Source of the DNA: an uncultured Asticcacaulis sp.
GTDB lineage: Bacteria > Pseudomonadota > Alphaproteobacteria > Caulobacterales > Caulobacteraceae
Length of the DNA: 37,162 nt
NCBI GenBank assembly: GCA_946482045.1
Contig: CAMLPZ010000004.1
Location: 1 to 37,162, forward strand
Reading direction: 5' to 3'
Position numbers and translations under genes: made by a program. The notes under the pieces are model-generated. The model was not told the DNA's origin, did not search any database, and worked only from the letters and a program-made list of their open reading frames with translations. Position 1 is the first letter of the stretch. Every line of letters begins with the position of its first letter. Shown here one piece after another: positions 29,169-37,162 of the stretch.

Positions 29169-30655
29169 CGTGTGGCTCCCCTTTGTCGCAGATAATTGGT
29201 CAGGCTCTTCAGATAGCTTCCATGCGGCGGCATGGACCGGACGGCGCTTTCAACATCGCGGCGTATGCCGTCGATATAGGCCTTCACCCGCGCCTTGTCG
29301 GCCCGATCGACCATCCGGTCGTACCTTGCGGGCTTGCGGCCCATTCCGTAGTGCAGGATGAGCCAGTCTTCCGGGGTGAACGGTTCGAGATCGAACGCGA
29401 CATGCAGGCCACGGCTCTCAAACTGTTCGATTTTTCGCAACAGGCGTTCGTCCGCTGGCGTGCCCGTGATTGCACGCCAATAGGACGATCCTTCCACAGG
29501 CCGCGTCTCAAACAGTGCGCGCACGAACAGGTCGGCGTGCACATAGTCGGCGTCTGCCTGGCGATTATATTCCCGGCGCTCGACCGACATGTCGTCCAAT
29601 ACCGGCAGCAGGGGCAGCAGCCGCTCGATATCGCGCTGAAGCAGCAGCATGGGCGCCGGCGTCAGGGGTTCCATCACGCACGCCGCCTGACCGATGCCGA
29701 CACAGTTGCCGACCCAGGCCATGTCACGCTGGCCGATATCCAGGGTCGCCGATTGCATTGGAGTCGTGCCGTGCGAGGTTTGCGCCTCCAGGTCGGTCTC
29801 CGGATCGCCTACCGTCAGGGTGAGTGTTGATGATCGTAGCGCGGTCTTCGACTGCCAGCCATAGGATGTCCCTGTCACCTCCGTGACAGCCGGGCCGGGC
29901 ATTTCCGCTTCTGTACGTGTCAGGCGCGCGCTCAGACGCCGGGTGCTGGGAAGCGATCCGCCGATCCGCGACAGGAGCGTGCCCTGCGGTCCCGTGGCGT
30001 CGATCCACAGGTCGGCCGTTAAGGTCTGGTCATCGGTCAGGTGGACGGCGCCGATATTGCCTTCGACGATGTCGATCGCTGAAATATCCGCGACGATCTT
30101 CCGGACGCTTCCGCGAATCGCAGCGCTTTCGAACAGTGCTCCGTAGGTTTGCGGGTCGAAATGATAGCCATATTCCGCGCGCGACAAGGGATGGGTGCGG
30201 TCTTCCGGTGGATGGGCAAAGGCGCCGTTGCGTGCCGCCACGGCACTGATCAGAAACGGCTCGAGGGTCTCGACACCTTGCTGCGTCAGATAATGTTGGA
30301 AGGTTACACCTTCGACCACGGAGAAGGGCAGATGGAAGGCCTGAACCCAGTCTAGCCGATCCGCTCCCCATTGCCTGTAATGGGTTCCGTAAGAGAAGGC
30401 GGTATCGCTGTTCAGAACCAGATCCGGTTCCGAAACACCGAGCGCCAGATGGAAGTCGTAGGACGTCGATGGCGCCAGATTACCGTAGAAGATGTCGGCG
30501 CCGGCCGCAGCCCGATCGGCGATCCAGGTGACGCTCAGCGTGTCGCAAAGATGGGGGGCCAGGGCGGCGCAGACCAGTTGCCCCGCAAGTCCTCCACCGC
30601 AGACGACGATATGGCGCCCCAGTGGTTGCACAGGTGAAGTATCGGAAGTTTCCAT
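29165..30655 (-). CDS. Degenerate halogenase paralogue, catalytic residues lost
   Basis: A 496-residue protein aligned with its neighbours over the whole length but strongly diverged. The flavin motif survives as CGGGLAGQ (19-26), YGYHFDPQTYGALFE matches the family YAYHFDATLYA segment, and DLWIDATGPQG matches the DCSGFRG segment. The catalytic Lys is replaced by Ser88 in DTAFSYGTHY, the catalytic Glu by Thr332 in MEPLTPAPM, and WxWxIP reads WQSKTA (267-272). It is thus predicted unable to halogenate by the known mechanism. The frame is open and sits 7 bases after protein 4 and 4 bases over protein 2, so it is under selection as a protein rather than a decayed gene. Start 30655 is chosen over 30760, which would overlap protein 4. 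A structural or regulatory partner role is inference. Confidence 0.85.
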   Translation of the reverse strand: METSDTSPVQPLGRHIVVCGGGLAGQLVCAALAPHLCDTLSVTWIADRAAAGADIFYGNLAPSTSYDFHLALGVSEPDLVLNSDTAFSYGTHYRQWGADRLDWVQAFHLPFSVVEGVTFQHYLTQQGVETLEPFLISAVAARNGAFAHPPEDRTHPLSRAEYGYHFDPQTYGALFESAAIRGSVRKIVADISAIDIVEGNIGAVHLTDDQTLTADLWIDATGPQGTLLSRIGGSLPSTRRLSARLTRTEAEMPGPAVTEVTGTSYGWQSKTALRSSTLTLTVGDPETDLEAQTSHGTTPMQSATLDIGQRDMAWVGNCVGIGQAACVMEPLTPAPMLLLQRDIERLLPLLPVLDDMSVERREYNRQADADYVHADLFVRALFETRPVEGSSYWRAITGTPADERLLRKIEQFESRGLHVAFDLEPFTPEDWLILHYGMGRKPARYDRMVDRADKARVKAYIDGIRRDVESAVRSMPPHGSYLKSLTNYLRQRGATR

Positions 30656-30662
30656 GGTTTTT

Positions 30663-32210
30663 TTAACCTGCGTGCGCGACCAGTGGGCCGGTGTCTGACG
30701 CCGCGCCCATTCGGCGGATATAGTCCATATGTCCAGGTGTTGCCGCTGTCGCCGCCTCAACCTTTTGCCTCAGGCTTTCCGCGTTGTGAACGAGGGAGCT
30801 CTCCGGCATCCGGCTCACACGCGGATCATGGTGGCGGGGCAACAGGTTTTGGCCAAGCATCACGGCAATCCAGCTGGGCGGCAGAAAGACGCCGAATTCA
30901 TAACGGATGAGATGTCCGCGGGTCAGCCAGGCCTGGATCTTTTCGTCCAGGGTGTCGGGCAGCGTCATGTTGCGGAAATAGCGCCACATCTCCGTGTCAT
31001 CGCGTTGGGTGGCGACATAGTGCAGCAGAAGAAAATCCCGAACCCGCTCGAAGTTCAGCCCCATTCGCCGGTTATATTCGTCGCTGTCCGACTCGAGGAA
31101 CCGCTTATCGGGAAAGATCTGCAGCAACTCGGTGATGCCTTCCTGAATCAGGTGGATAGAGGTCGACTCGAGCGGCTCCAGGAAGCCTGCGGCGAGCCCG
31201 ATGGCAACGACGTTGCGGTTCCAGAACCGGCGGCGGCGGCCGGTGGTGAAGTAGAGCTGACGCGGGTCGGCCAGGGTAGGGGCGTCAAGATTGCCGAGAA
31301 GGCGGCGGGCCGCGTCCTCGTCGCTGATGAAGCTGCTGCAATAGACGTGGCCGTTTCCGGTTCTATGCTGAAGCGGTATTCGCCATTGCCATCCGGCTTC
31401 GAGAGCGGTCGCGCGCGTGAACGGCGTCAGGTCGCCCCGCGACTCACAGGGCACGGCGATGGCGCGGTTGCACGGCAGCCACCGGCTCCAGTCGTCGTAT
31501 CCTGTTTTCAGCGCCTGCTCGATCAGGAGGCCGCGAAAGCCGGAGCAGTCCACATACAGATCCGCCGCAACGATCTCACCGCTGTCCAGGGTCAGTGAAG
31601 CAACGTGCCCGTTTTCGGCATTAAGGCGGGTATCGACGACCTTGCCCTGGCGCCGGACTACCCCGCGGCTTTCGGCGAACTGGCGCAGGAACGCTGCGTA
31701 CCGTGTCGCATCGAACTGATAGGCGTAACCGAAGGTCGACTCGATCTGGTTCGGATCGGTCGACGGATGGCGGAACCGGTTGGCTTCGGCGATGGCGATC
31801 GGATAGGCGTAATTGTCGAGACGCTGCGCCAGGCCGAGTTGTTGCAGGCGCAGCCAGTATTGGTAGAAGGGAATGCCGTCGATCTTCTCGCCGTAATCAC
31901 CAAAGGGGTGGATGTAGCGGTCGCCGATGCGGCCCCAGTTGCAGAACTCGATGCCGAGTTTGAACGTCGCTTCGGTGGCCTTCATGAAGGCAACCTCGTC
32001 AATGTTCAGCGCCGTGTTGAAGCTGCGGATATGGGGCAGGGTGGCCTCGCCAACTCCAACGGTTCCGATCTCGTCCGATTCGACCAGCGTGACGGCAATG
32101 GGCAGGCCCTGGAGCTTGTGCGCAAGGGCCGCCGCGGTCATCCAGCCGGCCGTACCGCCGCCCAGGATGCATATGGATTCGATCGCGAGGGTGTTGTTAT
32201 TGTTCGTCAT
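30663..32210 (-). CDS. Flavin-dependent tryptophan-halogenase-like protein 4
   Basis: A 515-residue intact member: GGGTAGW (17-23), GVGEATLP, Lys84 in EATFKLGIEF, WQWRIP (274-279) and Glu348 in LEPLESTSI. The start at 32210 has AGGA seven bases upstream; another in-frame ATG six codons earlier has no good ribosome site. It is the first halogenase gene after DUF6445, with a 75-bp gap. The protein it precedes (the degenerate paralogue) starts 7 bases after its stop. As with the others, substrate is unknown and chemistry is inferred from motifs. Confidence 0.9.
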   Translation of the reverse strand: MTNNNNTLAIESICILGGGTAGWMTAAALAHKLQGLPIAVTLVESDEIGTVGVGEATLPHIRSFNTALNIDEVAFMKATEATFKLGIEFCNWGRIGDRYIHPFGDYGEKIDGIPFYQYWLRLQQLGLAQRLDNYAYPIAIAEANRFRHPSTDPNQIESTFGYAYQFDATRYAAFLRQFAESRGVVRRQGKVVDTRLNAENGHVASLTLDSGEIVAADLYVDCSGFRGLLIEQALKTGYDDWSRWLPCNRAIAVPCESRGDLTPFTRATALEAGWQWRIPLQHRTGNGHVYCSSFISDEDAARRLLGNLDAPTLADPRQLYFTTGRRRRFWNRNVVAIGLAAGFLEPLESTSIHLIQEGITELLQIFPDKRFLESDSDEYNRRMGLNFERVRDFLLLHYVATQRDDTEMWRYFRNMTLPDTLDEKIQAWLTRGHLIRYEFGVFLPPSWIAVMLGQNLLPRHHDPRVSRMPESSLVHNAESLRQKVEAATAATPGHMDYIRRMGAASDTGPLVAHAG

Positions 32211-32285
32211 GCGATGTCCTGCTGGCATTTTTCTTTAGATTTCGCCCCTGTTCAGCCGGGCATTCGATCAGAATACCCACTGTAA

Positions 32286-32975
32286 CTACGCGCCCTGAAC
32301 ACGTATAAATATATTGGCCGTCAAACGACCCGTACGCGGGTCACTGCTGAAGGCAAAATCCGGAGGGATGTCGCCGGAATGCAGTAGGGCCCCCTGATAG
32401 ATCACCAGCCGGTTGAACCGGCCTTCGACACGGAAAATTCTTTCATAGCGTTCGCCGGTTCCGGCTGCGAAACCCTCGGCCACGCCAAGGCGCGCATCTT
32501 CGTCCTGCATGGCCTGGCGCAGTCGCGGCGCGGTCTCGGAATCGACACGTTCGACCCCGGAGGCGATATGACGGTAAAAGGATGTTCCCGTGTCCGGCAA
32601 GTCGTGCAGGTGATGCAGGACGGCGAAAATGTTGGGGTCCGCCCAATCGTAATGCGGTAGCCGCTGGACGGTGCTGAGCGCTTCCGGAGGTGTGGTTACC
32701 AGTGAAAAACTTGCCTCGAGCAGGCCAAAGCCCGCACACCCAAAGGTTTCGCCGATTACGGGCGCTGCGACTTTCATGGCGGCGAGGACGTACCTTGATG
32801 CGGCGTCATTCGGATAAATCTGCCGGCGCCGGCCCGGATAGGCGGTTTCACCTTCCGGTGGAAAGGGCGCCATAGCCGCCGCGAGGTCGACTACCCGCCT
32901 GGCTTCAGGCAGAAAATCGTCGATCACGAGCACACGTGATCTGGAGTGACCGATTTCGTGCACGTTCACGCCCAT
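32286..32975 (-). CDS. DUF6445-like protein, possible 2-oxoglutarate/Fe(II) oxygenase fold
   Basis: A 229-residue protein resembling the uncharacterised DUF6445 family, found next to halogenase-like genes and TonB receptors in Caulobacter-type bacteria. Sequence order fits a 2-oxoglutarate/Fe(II) dioxygenase core: a His108-x-Asp110 pair in LPHYDWADP, a distal His199 in GALLHSGDIP, then Arg217 in TGRLTANIFI. The oxygenase reading is inference from residue spacing, not a demonstrated activity. ATG 32975 has no clear Shine-Dalgarno sequence, and a TATAAT ends seven bases before it, so the mRNA may be leaderless. It heads the run leading to the four halogenase genes. Confidence 0.75.
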   Translation of the reverse strand: MGVNVHEIGHSRSRVLVIDDFLPEARRVVDLAAAMAPFPPEGETAYPGRRRQIYPNDAASRYVLAAMKVAAPVIGETFGCAGFGLLEASFSLVTTPPEALSTVQRLPHYDWADPNIFAVLHHLHDLPDTGTSFYRHIASGVERVDSETAPRLRQAMQDEDARLGVAEGFAAGTGERYERIFRVEGRFNRLVIYQGALLHSGDIPPDFAFSSDPRTGRLTANIFIRVQGA

Positions 32976-32982
32976 TGCCCCA

Positions 32983-32988
32983 ATTATA
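32983..32988 (-). promoter_or_regulatory. TATAAT -10 element, possible leaderless promoter of DUF6445
   Basis: A perfect TATAAT on the minus strand is followed by seven bases and then the DUF6445 ATG, putting the expected +1 on or next to the A of the start codon. No consensus -35 is visible 16-18 bp upstream, so it may depend on an activator or an alternative sigma factor. Confidence 0.35.
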
Positions 32989-33056
32989 TTCCCGGCCCAG
33001 TAAACACGTTTCTTGTATCCGCGAGCAGATCACAGACTATCCGACGGGGGAAGCCT

Positions 33057-33092
33057 AAAAAAAGGGTGCCGCGTGTATTGGGCGCGGCACCC
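33057..33092 (-). terminator. Rho-independent terminator
   Basis: A 10-bp perfect GC-rich stem (33064-33073 with 33083-33092) is followed on the minus strand by seven T (33057-33063). It would stop transcripts coming from the CC0125-like gene or from an RNA starting in the AT-rich gap. It lies 82 bp before the DUF6445 start and separates the two units. Confidence 0.85.
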
Positions 33093-33319
33093 TGTCAGGG
33101 GCGGACAATTTTCCGGGAGAAGAATTGAAGCCTATCGTATATTAAAATATTCGGATGTTCATGTAAAGTAAATAAGGAAGATATTTATGTATATTTGTCC
33201 ATATGGCGAGTGTTTGTGAGTAATAAATAAAATTGAAAACTTTAATTACTGATGACCTGGGCTAATTATACTTTTAACACCTGGTCTACGCGCTGGGTGT
33301 TTTTGTGTTTTGATGAATT

Positions 33320-33375
33320 AATACCAGGTGTGGCGCGTGGCGCGGTCTGTGCGTCATAGCGCCACACCCGGTATT
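33320..33375 (-). terminator. Long hairpin after the CC0125-like gene
   Basis: 17-bp arms (33320-33336 with 33359-33375) contain one mismatch and enclose a 22-base loop, starting 4 bases after the stop codon at 33380. No T-run follows on the minus strand, so it may stabilise the mRNA end rather than terminate. An intergenic repeat is also possible. Confidence 0.5.
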
Positions 33376-33379
33376 GAGC

Positions 33380-34000
33380 CTATTTCATCGTGGCGCGAAT
33401 TTCCTCAGCCGTAGTTTTGGCGTCGAAAATTTCTGGCTGTGTTGTCACGCCCGGAAAGCTGGCATTGTCGCCCTTGCCCATTTGGATGACCAAAAGCGCC
33501 TGAACAACTTTTCTGGGCTTCCAACGCTCAAGAACCGCCGGCGGAACGTCCCCCCCGCCATAGCCTCCGGTCGACGGCCCCATAGGGACGTTACTTTCAT
33601 TCGTCCCGCTGCCCGCCGATTGGTCAGACCCTGCGCCAGTGGTCGTAGCATCGGGATTGCCCATAAACTGCCCTGTGCGGGAGGCCATGTCGTCGGAACT
33701 ACCGACTTCGATGTCCTTGACCGAAGTGCTGAGAACGGCGAACCACTCGAACCCCGACTCCGAGGTAAGTTCGGCAGCGCGAAGCAGGGCATAGTTTGCG
33801 ACGACGTCGCGTTTCATGCGTGAGTCGCCTGTGTAAACGACGGCATATCGGTTTTCACCCATAGATGACGTCGTGTAACCGACGCCGCCCTTCGGTCCGG
33901 ATGCCTTGTAAACCGGCGCCTTGGCAGCGACCACGCCTGGAGCTACCACGGCGGTGCCAACTGCCAGAACCATGGCCAGTTTCATAAGTATTTTCTTCAT
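33380..34000 (-). CDS. Exported protein related to the CC0125/CC1285 family
   Basis: A 206-residue protein with a signal peptide (MKKILMKLAMVLAVGTAVVA, cleavage near VVAA-K). The core ENRYAVVYTGDSRMKRDVVANYALLRAAELTSESGFEWFAVL (about 49-90) matches the pattern of CC0125/CC1285-family lipoproteins of Caulobacter, described here from memory. Unlike them it lacks a lipobox cysteine, so it is predicted soluble in the periplasm. Residues 112-152 form a Gly/Ser/Thr-rich low-complexity insert. Function is unknown. GGAA lies about 11 bases before the start. It lies between the second receptor and the DUF6445-halogenase run on the same strand, but hairpins on both sides suggest a transcription unit of its own. 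Confidence 0.7.
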   Translation of the reverse strand: MKKILMKLAMVLAVGTAVVAPGVVAAKAPVYKASGPKGGVGYTTSSMGENRYAVVYTGDSRMKRDVVANYALLRAAELTSESGFEWFAVLSTSVKDIEVGSSDDMASRTGQFMGNPDATTTGAGSDQSAGSGTNESNVPMGPSTGGYGGGDVPPAVLERWKPRKVVQALLVIQMGKGDNASFPGVTTQPEIFDAKTTAEEIRATMK

Positions 34001-34156
34001 AACGGAAATTCCTTTCGCTCTTCGATACCAGACCGAAGGCAGTCAGCTGTACTTGCCCGGCATTTTAGGCTGACTTTAGGGCCACAAAAAGGAATGCCAG
34101 AGTAACTGACAGTGCGAATGTGGTCGGGCCTCGGCGGCGGTGCCTGCAGACCTGAA

Positions 34157-34181
34157 CAAGGGGCGGAAAATCCGCCCCTTG
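34157..34181 (-). terminator. Hairpin after the second receptor gene
   Basis: An 11-bp perfect stem CAAGGGGCGGA (34157-34167) with its complement (34171-34181) and a three-base loop, starting 21 bases after the receptor stop. There is no T-run on the minus strand; it is probably a transcript end or stability hairpin. Confidence 0.6.
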
Positions 34182-34202
34182 CCAGAGTACACTACATTCT
34201 AC

Positions 34203-37162
34203 TTAGTACTGGTAACGCACGCTGAACACGAAGCGGCGGTCGTTCAGGAAGCTGAAACGGTCGACGCGGTCGCCATTGGCGTTAACCTGAGCTTCAGCCT
34301 TGTTCTTGGTATCAAGAAGGTTGGAAGCGTTCAGGCTGACCTGAACCTGACGGTTGATGTTGTACTTCAACGATCCGTCAAGGAAACCAGAATCCGAGTA
34401 GTAGATCGGGTCGCCAGTGATGTAATCACGGTACGACACCAGGTTTTCCGACCGCCAGTTATATGCCAGGCGAGCTTCCCACTTGTCGTCCTGATAGATA
34501 CCGACAACGTTGAGGAGGTACTTGGACTGGCCGAGCAGGTCGTCCACCCCGAAGCGGTAGATCGTACCGAAGTCGTCCGGCACGCCGTCACCGTTCGCGT
34601 CGATGTACGCGGGCGGAGGCGTTGCGCTGGAGTCGATATAGGTGAAGTTGGCTTGGAGACCCAGGTGTGACATCCAGCCAGGCAGGAAGTCGTAGAACTG
34701 TTGATAGGCCAGTTCGATCCCCTGAAGCTTCGCCTCGTCGGCATTCACCGGGCCGCCATAAACGACGTTGACGGTTTTGCCGTCAAGCGTTTGAGAGCCA
34801 AGCGTGATATCTCCGCCCTGGATGATGTTTTGCAGATCCTTCTTGAAGACGGCGGTCGAAAGCATACCGCCCTGGAAGTACCATTCAAACGACAGGTCGT
34901 AGTTAGACGCTGTGGTTGGCTTCAGGAACGGATTGCCGCCGGTCACCCGGATCTGGTCAAGCGTGATGTTCTGAGCGCCGCGGTCCACGCCGTACAGAGG
35001 ATCTTCCGTACATGTGGTTGCCGGAGCGACGGGAACGCACGCCGGGATTGACGGATAAGACGTTCTGGTCGTGATCGCCGACGTCTGCTGACCGGCACGC
35101 ATATCCTGAACGTTCGGACGGCTCAGGTTCTTGCTGTAACCGAAACGGACCAGCATGTCCTGGTTGAGGTTCCATTTCAGGTTAAACGATGGCAGCCAGT
35201 AGGCGTCATCCTCGACGGTAACCGTGCGCGCTTCCGACTTGCCAACCTGACCTGAAGGACATGCCGCGTAGTAGCCGGCTGCCGGCGGGGCCGGAAGCTC
35301 AGGACACAGCCAACGCGTCGTTTCCGGCAGGTAGTCCTGAGGCGCGTCGTGCGATTCGGCATCAGGTGTCCGGGGAGCATCTACCGTTGAAGCGGTTTGC
35401 TGATCCTGGTCGAACGAACGGTAAGCCATGAAACCGTCAGAGTTGAGATCCGTCGTGGTGTAGCGCACGCCGAAGTTACCGTCGATCGACATACCATTGT
35501 CGAATTCCTTGCCGAAATTCATCATCAGGTATGCGTTCGTCGTCGTTTCAACAATTTCAGAGATACGAGCCGGATCATAGTTCGGCTTGCCATCCGCGCC
35601 AAGTTGCGTTCTCCAACCAGACTTGCGAGTGCCGTCCGGGTTGACGAAGGTTGGCTCGTTATAGACGTAGTCGCGCATCGCAACCGGATCGAGGAGCAGG
35701 TCGCGGCGGATAACCAGGAACTCCGTGTTATCGCCCTGGAGGACGCCACCACGGTAGAAGTCCTTGAAATCAACTTCCGAGTAAGCGGGCGTTGCCTGCG
35801 ACGAGAAGATACCAAGGCCGGTGCCTTCCCATGCGGGCGCGATGCTGCCCCAGTTGACGTCCATTTCCTTGTTCACCTGCGAACGTTCGGAGCGACGGGC
35901 GCCGAACTTCACCGACTTGAACCAGGAATCACCTTCGAAATCGTACTGGACATCGATCTTGGCGGCAGTCAGTTCGCCCTTGCCGTCGCGGTGTCCTTCA
36001 CCGGCATAGAGCCAGAAGGCCGCGTTCGGATCGTTCATGCCCTGCTGAGGACCAGGCGTAATCCTGTAAATGTTATTGCCGTCGGCATCGGTACCGATAA
36101 CGGTATTGCCGGCAATATTGCCAGGGTTGACCCTGGTGCGCGGATCGGCCGTCAGGGTTACTTCCGGATTGTCGAGGCCGGGTACGATGAAGGCATTGGC
36201 GTAGGTTTGCGAACCGCCCCACATTTCGTTGGACGTCGCCGAAGCCGTAGTCTTATGGACGTCCATTTCGACATACAGGCGGTCAGTCGGACGCCATTTG
36301 AAGTTCAGGCTGAGGTCGTCGGTCGTGGTACGTTCGGTCCTGCCGATACCCAGAACGGCGACGCCAAGGCCATAGGTCCCAACCCAGCTATCGAAATCGT
36401 TCGTCACCATGCCGGAGGTCATCAGACCGCCATCGATTGGGAACTGCGTTTCGCAGTAATCGACAGGGCGCGTAGCGCTTGCTGCGGGAACGTTACAGCG
36501 GTTCAGGCCGGACAGCGTGGTGTTGTCAAAGGTCGCGTCTGTGACCGAATACCTTTGGTTGTTGCCACCGTCAGGGAACGACTCAAGCGTATATTCCACG
36601 CCCGAGCTTTCGTTGACCACCCGGACGTACTTTCCGGTCAGGCGCATCGTGTCGTTTTTCCACTGCGCCGCGAGGTAGGTGCTGTCGCGGTCGCGCTCGA
36701 CTTCGTTGGTCCGCATCTGGAAGCCCAGAATGGCGCCGACGGTCTTGCCGGGCACGATCGTGGTCGTCGACGGCGGTTCGTTGGATTCAAGCGGGTTACC
36801 GGTCGTCGGGCCGCGCGGAATCGGGGCGGGTTGCTGCCAGCCGTGGATCAGCGACTTCAGGTTCGACGTAGAATAGCCGCCCATCAGGCCGAATTCACCC
36901 ATGGACGTCTGCCAGCGGTTGCTGATCACGGCGTTGTACGAGGGTGACCACTTCTTGGCCAGGTCACCATAGTTGAAGTCCGCCGAAACCGAGGCGAAAT
37001 AGCCCTTGCGGTCGAACGGCTCGAGCGTGCGCAGGTTGATCGTTCCGCCGATACCACCTTCGATCAGGTCGGCCGACGAGTTCTTGTAGACGTCAACGCC
37101 GCCGACGAGTTGCGGCGGGATGCTGGACCAGTCCAGCGCGCGTCCGCCATTGGCCGAGAAGG
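34203..37162 (-). CDS. TonB-dependent outer-membrane receptor, 5' part missing
   Basis: The open frame runs to the right edge (first whole codon begins at 37160), giving 985 residues without signal peptide, TonB box and the first part of the plug. The visible start, IPPQLVGGVDVYKNSSADL then IEGGIGGTINLRT, is the conserved end of the plug domain. A long barrel follows, and the protein ends in RRFVFSVRYQY with a terminal aromatic residue as expected for outer-membrane insertion. NLRTLEPFDRKGYFASVSADFNYGDL is typical of the large Caulobacter/Xanthomonas receptors. It is upstream of the halogenase run on the same strand, a common association in these groups. The ligand cannot be read. Confidence 0.92.
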   Translation of the reverse strand, partial: FSANGGRALDWSSIPPQLVGGVDVYKNSSADLIEGGIGGTINLRTLEPFDRKGYFASVSADFNYGDLAKKWSPSYNAVISNRWQTSMGEFGLMGGYSTSNLKSLIHGWQQPAPIPRGPTTGNPLESNEPPSTTTIVPGKTVGAILGFQMRTNEVERDRDSTYLAAQWKNDTMRLTGKYVRVVNESSGVEYTLESFPDGGNNQRYSVTDATFDNTTLSGLNRCNVPAASATRPVDYCETQFPIDGGLMTSGMVTNDFDSWVGTYGLGVAVLGIGRTERTTTDDLSLNFKWRPTDRLYVEMDVHKTTASATSNEMWGGSQTYANAFIVPGLDNPEVTLTADPRTRVNPGNIAGNTVIGTDADGNNIYRITPGPQQGMNDPNAAFWLYAGEGHRDGKGELTAAKIDVQYDFEGDSWFKSVKFGARRSERSQVNKEMDVNWGSIAPAWEGTGLGIFSSQATPAYSEVDFKDFYRGGVLQGDNTEFLVIRRDLLLDPVAMRDYVYNEPTFVNPDGTRKSGWRTQLGADGKPNYDPARISEIVETTTNAYLMMNFGKEFDNGMSIDGNFGVRYTTTDLNSDGFMAYRSFDQDQQTASTVDAPRTPDAESHDAPQDYLPETTRWLCPELPAPPAAGYYAACPSGQVGKSEARTVTVEDDAYWLPSFNLKWNLNQDMLVRFGYSKNLSRPNVQDMRAGQQTSAITTRTSYPSIPACVPVAPATTCTEDPLYGVDRGAQNITLDQIRVTGGNPFLKPTTASNYDLSFEWYFQGGMLSTAVFKKDLQNIIQGGDITLGSQTLDGKTVNVVYGGPVNADEAKLQGIELAYQQFYDFLPGWMSHLGLQANFTYIDSSATPPPAYIDANGDGVPDDFGTIYRFGVDDLLGQSKYLLNVVGIYQDDKWEARLAYNWRSENLVSYRDYITGDPIYYSDSGFLDGSLKYNINRQVQVSLNASNLLDTKNKAEAQVNANGDRVDRFSFLNDRRFVFSVRYQY

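Larger units (their letters stand above)
32976..33379. other. 404-bp non-coding gap upstream of the DUF6445-halogenase run
   Basis: No gene is supported. It carries a minus-strand TATAAT next to the DUF6445 start, a terminator at 33057-33092, an AT-rich stretch (about 33120-33275) with no recognised feature, a weak plus-strand hairpin with T-run (33276-33305), and a 17-bp hairpin at 33320-33375. Confidence 0.7.

Noticed and set aside
35397..36947. 516-codon plus-strand frame opposite the second receptor
   Set aside because: Antisense shadow; the minus strand encodes a clear TonB-dependent receptor.

Overview
The window is high-GC DNA with the gene style of an alphaproteobacterium, most likely Caulobacterales (Caulobacter/Asticcacaulis-like). 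Three things point there: a complete myo-inositol regulon of the Caulobacter type (iolG, RpiR-type iolR, iolCDEB, mmsA/iolA, ibpA-iatA-iatP); large TonB-dependent receptors next to glycoside hydrolases and tryptophan-halogenase-like genes; and a small exported protein resembling the CC0125/CC1285 family. The genus is inference.

Layout. 1-674: 3' end of a GH43 glycosidase (+). 695-8305: iolG (-), then iolR and iolCDEB (+), whose last four genes are joined by 4-base start/stop overlaps. 8306-8741: a gap holding two intrinsic terminators and RNA-like hairpins on the minus strand. 8742-15231: a TonB-dependent receptor and a GH115 alpha-glucuronidase (-), separated by a 607-bp regulatory leader. 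15373-20468: mmsA and the inositol ABC transporter (+). 20496-26085: a GH92/GH2 glycosidase pair (+) bracketed by related palindromic repeats. 26128-34000: an operon-like run on the minus strand of DUF6445 and four flavin-dependent halogenase-like proteins, preceded by a CC0125-like exported protein. 34203-37162: a second TonB-dependent receptor (-), cut by the window edge.

How the genes fit together. Inositol would be imported by IbpA-IatA-IatP and oxidised by IolG. IolE, IolD, IolB and the kinase domain of IolC then act in turn. The DUF2090 half of IolC is the likely aldolase, and MmsA makes acetyl-CoA. A repeated GGAA-N6-TTCC-type palindrome, the type I recall for alphaproteobacterial IolR, lies at or near the promoters of iolG, iolR, iolC, mmsA and ibpA. 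It also lies at the mmsA/GH115 divergent promoter and over a candidate promoter of the receptor. The receptor and the alpha-glucuronidase may therefore be under inositol control.

The most interesting idea is that the window is one pathway for an inositol-containing plant glycan. The glucuronic-acid, mannose, galactose and arabinose-bearing head groups of plant glycosyl inositol phosphorylceramides would fit the enzyme set. This is inference; two or three neighbouring but independent plant-polysaccharide loci are the simpler alternative. Other points worth attention are a halogenase paralogue that has lost both catalytic residues, candidate C-rich-loop small RNAs, a possible leaderless mRNA, and inverted palindromic repeats around the GH92-GH2 pair.
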